Part shown: positions 61,325 to 64,000 of the stretch, in pieces
How positions within the stretch are numbered: the first letter of the stretch is position 1
How the letters are laid out: each line of letters opens with the position of its first letter
NCBI GenBank assembly: GCA_005888735.1
Contig: VBBN01000034.1
Span: forward strand, 29,292-93,291
Reading direction: 5' to 3'
Length of the DNA: 64,000 nucleotides
From: Candidatus Bathyarchaeota archaeon
GTDB lineage: Archaea; Thermoproteota; Bathyarchaeia; 40CM-2-53-6
Program-made: the position numbers and the translations under genes
Notes under the pieces: model-generated
Seen by the model: only the letters and a program-made list of their open reading frames with translations
Told to the model about the DNA's origin: nothing
Databases searched by the model: none

Positions 61325-61552
61325 ATGGCAGAAAAAGAGGAAAAAGATGGCCGGCAAGGAAGGACTGAGGAAAGGCAGGATTCGCTAATCAACGACCGAG
61401 ACTCTCTGACTCCTTCTCAAGGGACAGTACTCTATTCGGACTTGACCGGGGCCGCGAACCAGGAGACCAAACTTCGGACCCTCTTTTATAGCAACGCGCA
61501 TATGGACGCTATGTTGTTGGACTCCGAGATACTATGCAGCAGTCGTCCTTGA
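61325..61552 (+). CDS. Small charged hypothetical protein
   Basis: This 75-residue ORF is preceded by a plausible short spacer and starts with 'MAEKEEKDGRQGRTEERQDSL', then 'TVLYSDLTGAANQETKLRTLFYSNAHMDAML'. I see no family. It may be the 5' remnant of a longer gene, as the last residues lack a clear domain ending. Confidence 0.35.
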   Translation: MAEKEEKDGRQGRTEERQDSLINDRDSLTPSQGTVLYSDLTGAANQETKLRTLFYSNAHMDAMLLDSEILCSSRP

Positions 61553-61785
61553 TCATAGGGATGAGTCAACGCAATGAAAAATAAGACGGGTACGCTAACA
61601 TGCACTTTCAGAAACTCAACCCAGCGGGTCCGCCCAAGTGTCCAGAAAAAAGTCCTTGGGTAACCGCGCTCTCGAATCCAACGGTTGTTAGACTCATTGT
61701 TATCGTAAAGTTACGGTTTGCGAGTCTTCGTCTATTTCGGATACTAAAAACTTGGGGAAGGTCTACGAAGCTATATTTCGGATTG

Positions 61786-62325
61786 TTACGCTTTGAAGAA
61801 CGGTGCATAAGCGAGAAGTGTCTCGCCATGGAAGATGCCTTCGAGATTACTAACTTTCTCAACGGATTGCTTCACGATGTCTTCAGAGGTTCTTGCTTGC
61901 CAGAGTGCTACGATGTCGAACTGTCCTGGTACGGTGCATGCTTCTACGAAGCCTGGAATGTTGCTGAGCTGCTTAATGGTGTTCTCGATCGATGTGTGCT
62001 GAACGTTCAACAGTGAAACTCCCAGGGCCATTTGGCTCTCGAGCTTCTTGACCGGCTGAATACCGTCGAAGCCGGTGTGTGTAGTGGTGGTGCGTATGTC
62101 GCTGATCTCGCGGATTTGGTTGACTGTCTGGTATACATTCTGTGGTGTGTTGGCCTTCAGGCGTAGTACTAGGTCGTATCTGCCTGTGACCGGTGCGATG
62201 AGGTCTATCTGGCTGTTTCGCTTTAGCTCCGCGACCACGTTCGTCATGCGGCCCGGATTGACGGTCGCGAAGACGTAGGTCGGGAAATCTATATTGGTTT
62301 GCATTGTTGTTTTTTTCTCTTGCAT
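61786..62325 (-). CDS. Two-RAM Lrp/AsnC-family protein without HTH
   Basis: The 179-residue protein consists of two tandem RAM (AsnC ligand-binding) domains: 'TYVFATVNPGRMTNVVAELKRNSQIDLIAPVTGRYDLVLRLKA' and 'VSLLNVQHTSIENTIKQLSNIPGFVEACTVPGQFDIVALWQA'. No DNA-binding helix-turn-helix is present. Such proteins may sense amino acids and modulate full-length Lrp regulators. ATG 62325 or 62304 (MQTNIDFP) are possible starts. The promoter on the minus strand has TTATAAG and, immediately after, the palindrome GTAACACCTGTTAC, so it is likely repressed by a dimeric regulator. Confidence 0.88.
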   Translation of the reverse strand: MQEKKTTMQTNIDFPTYVFATVNPGRMTNVVAELKRNSQIDLIAPVTGRYDLVLRLKANTPQNVYQTVNQIREISDIRTTTTHTGFDGIQPVKKLESQMALGVSLLNVQHTSIENTIKQLSNIPGFVEACTVPGQFDIVALWQARTSEDIVKQSVEKVSNLEGIFHGETLLAYAPFFKA

Positions 62326-62339
62326 TTTATTGCAACATA

Positions 62340-62353
62340 GTAACAGGTGTTAC
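62340..62353. promoter_or_regulatory. Palindromic operator GTAACAGGTGTTAC
   Basis: This perfect inverted repeat (GTAACA-GG-TGTTAC) lies between the TATA box (about 62357-62364, minus strand) and the start codon of the two-RAM gene. A related TAAC-GTCT-GTTA occurs at 62381-62392, upstream of the TATA box. The positions suit repression of this promoter. Confidence 0.7.
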
Positions 62354-62458
62354 TTGCTTATAAGACTTTTAATCTAAAATTAACGTCTGTTACGTAGCAT
62401 CGCCGACTACGTCGACTGAGAAACCAGTACCTCACTAAAATCCGAAGCCTGGTGGTGG

Positions 62459-62709
62459 TCAGATCTTACCTCCGAAGCTGATGAAGATCAGCACACCATT
62501 CAGTGAGAGTATAATCCAACGAAGATTATGGAAAAGATCGTCGTTAGCTTGCCGTTTGTGAATACTCCCATAATGTTCCTGTCTCTGGTGAACTTGACAA
62601 GCGGTAGCAAGGGCAGTGGAAGCATCAGGCTGAGAGCCACTTGGCTGTAGACCAGAATCAACAACGGGTCCAATCCTGCCAGTATCGCAAGGGTGGTCGG
62701 GACCGTATC
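62459..62709 (-). pseudogene. C-terminal remnant of an NRAMP Mn/Fe transporter
   Basis: After an in-frame TAG, the minus frame reads 'TLAILAGLDPLLILVYSQVALSLMLPLPLLPLVKFTRD' and 'RNIMGVFTNGKLTTIFSIIF', which matches the last helices of NRAMP transporters (LviSQV.LSl.LP...iPL). A one-base shift near 62520 leads to the final 'IILSLNGVLIFISFGGK'. The metal-binding DPGN motif and the first nine helices are absent. Confidence 0.65.
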
Positions 62710-63347
62710 CTAAGAATTACGAGAGAGTTGTGCGGCGAACTCGGCATTACTAATTTCTCTCCCACTCAGCTGACCTTGCGTGACGAAATCTCTTCGGGGA
62801 AGGGTCCAGCTACATTCGTTGCTCCTGACAGGCCTGTGATCGGACGCAACCGAATAGTAGTTGCCCCTGTTATGCTGGGACGTCTTTCTCCGGAAGAATG
62901 GGTCCCCTTGTAGCATCGTCCTCGATTTTCTACAGGAAGATGTGGTGGAAGCAAAACAAGACCCATCATGTTTCGAACCGTCCTACCATTCATGATTATT
63001 CCAACAATCGTCACCTTTCTAATCCCCTTTTTGGTACCTTTCTCTGTAGGAAGGATACTGATTCTCAGCGTATGTCCCCTTCAACTTTGCATCATTAATA
63101 TTTGGCGCGTTAACCAGCGGCAAGCCCTTGAAGAAAATTGATGCTCGGAGCAGACCGGGAAGCAGCGACAGTCATTGGGAAAGAGCCATTGCTAGGCGTG
63201 CTGAGGAAGATTGAGCTTATTGGATTCAAGGATGTCGAGATGACAGAGAAGCACAAGTTCTTGAATTACTTGACCTCTAAGCCCAGTGTAAGAGAGAGAA
63301 TCGAAAATCTCACCCTTTCGAGCTCAATTAGCAATCCCAAGAGATGA
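62695..63347 (+). pseudogene. Broken copy of the M48-like membrane protein (pseudo-peptidase B)
   Basis: Three frames together parallel the gene at 57.6 kb. The first is 'ILRITRELCGELGITNFSPTQLTLRDE' with 'PVIGRNRIVVAPVMLGRLSPEEWVPL' (stop at about 62913). The next is a two-helix stretch 'MIIPTIVTFLIPFLVPFSVG'. The last is 'LGADREAATVIGKEPLLGVLRKIE' with 'KPSVRERIENL' (63138-63347). 'ADREAA' retains the third zinc-ligand region better than copy A does, but no HExxH is found. At least two shifts are needed, so the gene is dead or badly sequenced. Confidence 0.6.
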
Positions 63348-63349
63348 TC

Positions 63350-63686
63350 GATTTCCCTGAGGTCGATCGTAGCACTCTCATTCCCCAGAGATGTTCGAAT
63401 GTCAAATTGCCTCAAAACATTAACCACTTCCCCTAGTCCCGGCGAGGCTTTCGCGTGCCCAAGATTATCGACTCTTTCACGAAGAGACTGAAACAGGTGG
63501 CCTATGAGATAGAAGAGGTTCCTCCCCCTTAGCCAGTGCAAGCGATTCTTGACATATCTGCAACGAATTGACCGTTTCTGTTGATACGGCTTTTGGAGTT
63601 ACGGATTCATCGTCTTGAGATTCGACACCAGCGGATGCAGACAGAGTGGCCCATGTGATAGAGGGCGCGGCATAATCCTTCTTCAT
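63350..63686 (-). pseudogene. Hypothetical helical protein, probably frameshifted
   Basis: ATG 63686 opens 'MKKDYAAPSITWATLSASA' and 'TVNSLQICQESLALAKG'. At a GGGGG run near 63525 a one-base shift continues into 'NLFYLIGHLFQSLRERVDNL' and 'LGEVVNVLRQFDIRT', a coherent helical protein, before running antisense into pseudo-peptidase B. The family is unknown. Support is limited to the protein-like character across the junction. Confidence 0.35.
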
Positions 63687-63689
63687 TTC

Positions 63690-64000
63690 CCCTTGAGTTG
63701 CCTACCATCCAGCACCGATATCAAATTCATCATAATGCTTCCAGCATCGGAGCGTGGCCCATCCTTACAATATTCCACTAAGGGGCTGAGACAGATGGGC
63801 TCCGCATGTGAGTCGTCCCGCTCGCCCGAAACCTGATTTGAGGTTCGATTCCCATCTTGTGGCGAAAAAGCTTGTGGGGAAGGGGGTTTGAACTTGCATT
63901 TGCACCCCCGCCCGAGGCGCTCAACTTGAAGGTCGAACCCCATGCCTTACAGGGTCGTGAGGGACCAGAAAAGGAATCGCCACCCTTGTGCGACCAGATT
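63690..64000. other. Right-edge region without a confident gene
   Basis: The minus ORF 63683-63943 has weak composition. GGTTCGATTCC (about 63842) and, on the other strand, GGGGTTCGACC (about 63930) resemble tRNA T-arms, but I could not fold a complete tRNA around either. Confidence 0.35.

Noticed and set aside
63840-63960. tRNA genes suggested by T-arm-like GGTTCGATTCC and GGGGTTCGACC
   Set aside because: No complete cloverleaf could be built on either strand from the visible sequence.
1-64000. CRISPR arrays
   Set aside because: No series of regularly spaced direct repeats was seen; the only tandem repeats are two-copy units (41.2 kb and 43.6 kb).

Overview
The window reads as a stretch of archaeal chromosome or metagenome contig, most likely from the Thermoproteota/TACK side (Nitrososphaeria- or Bathyarchaeia-like; the sequence alone does not settle this). 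The evidence is the adjacent XPB helicase and Bax1 nuclease, a NurA-HerA pair, a free-standing AlaX editing protein, small cupredoxins with C-x2-H-x2-M copper sites, TATA-type promoters with very short leaders, frequent TTG starts, and Lrp/AsnC regulators. No rRNA, confident tRNA or CRISPR array was found.

Layout. 1-9.5 kb: a LarA-like racemase cut by the window edge, small membrane proteins, a DUF309 protein, an aldo/keto reductase, a large secreted propeller protein, a DUF5519 protein, a lamin-tail-domain protein and a quinone-oxidoreductase-type dehydrogenase. 9.6-14.1 kb: a YdeI-like protein, an AbrB/PIN toxin-antitoxin pair, a second secreted propeller protein and a DUF433/DUF5615 toxin-antitoxin pair. 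14.3-19.3 kb: cupredoxin and SHOCT membrane protein divergent from a two-HTH Lrp-like regulator, a secreted protein, a frameshifted HTH_42 (YcaQ-like) glycosylase and a VOC protein. 19.3-24.5 kb: an ABC exporter and a divergent HTH regulator separated by two equally spaced inverted repeats, a cupredoxin remnant, and a third (frameshifted) propeller protein. 24.6-34.5 kb: hydrolases, a TPR/TolB-like protein, a three-gene ABC-2 exporter, a nitroreductase, an AHSA1-type protein and a membrane-anchored cupredoxin. 34.5-39.2 kb: AlaX, an LsrF-like class I aldolase/thiolase, a haloalkane-dehalogenase-like hydrolase, and adjacent 4-hydroxyphenylpyruvate dioxygenase and fumarylacetoacetase-family genes, which together suggest tyrosine/homogentisate breakdown.

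39.3-51.5 kb is clearly accessory. It starts with a tyrosine recombinase ending in a long palindrome. It is littered with truncated or frameshifted genes (AAA-type C-terminus, UvrD-like middle, solute-binding N-terminus, RNase J-like C-terminus, PKD, S66 peptidase C-terminus, GNAT). The intact NurA-HerA pair lies between two copies of the same metallo-beta-lactamase/RNase J 3' end. A structured, possibly non-coding RNA lies near 50.1-50.4 kb.

51.6-54.7 kb holds the XPB-Bax1 repair operon. 54.7-64 kb mixes intact genes (Kef-type antiporter, Hsp20, an HTH-less two-RAM Lrp-family protein with a palindromic operator) with decayed pieces (VOC, NRAMP C-terminus, AHSA1) and two related M48-like proteins that lack the HExxH zinc motif.

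Two features affect the whole annotation. At least seven reading frames are broken by single-base shifts, several in homopolymers, so residual sequencing error and real decay cannot be separated here. Three genes (propeller 1, PIN toxin, HerA) have clear N-terminal homology or a signal peptide upstream of any ATG/GTG/TTG, so their starts are non-canonical or damaged.
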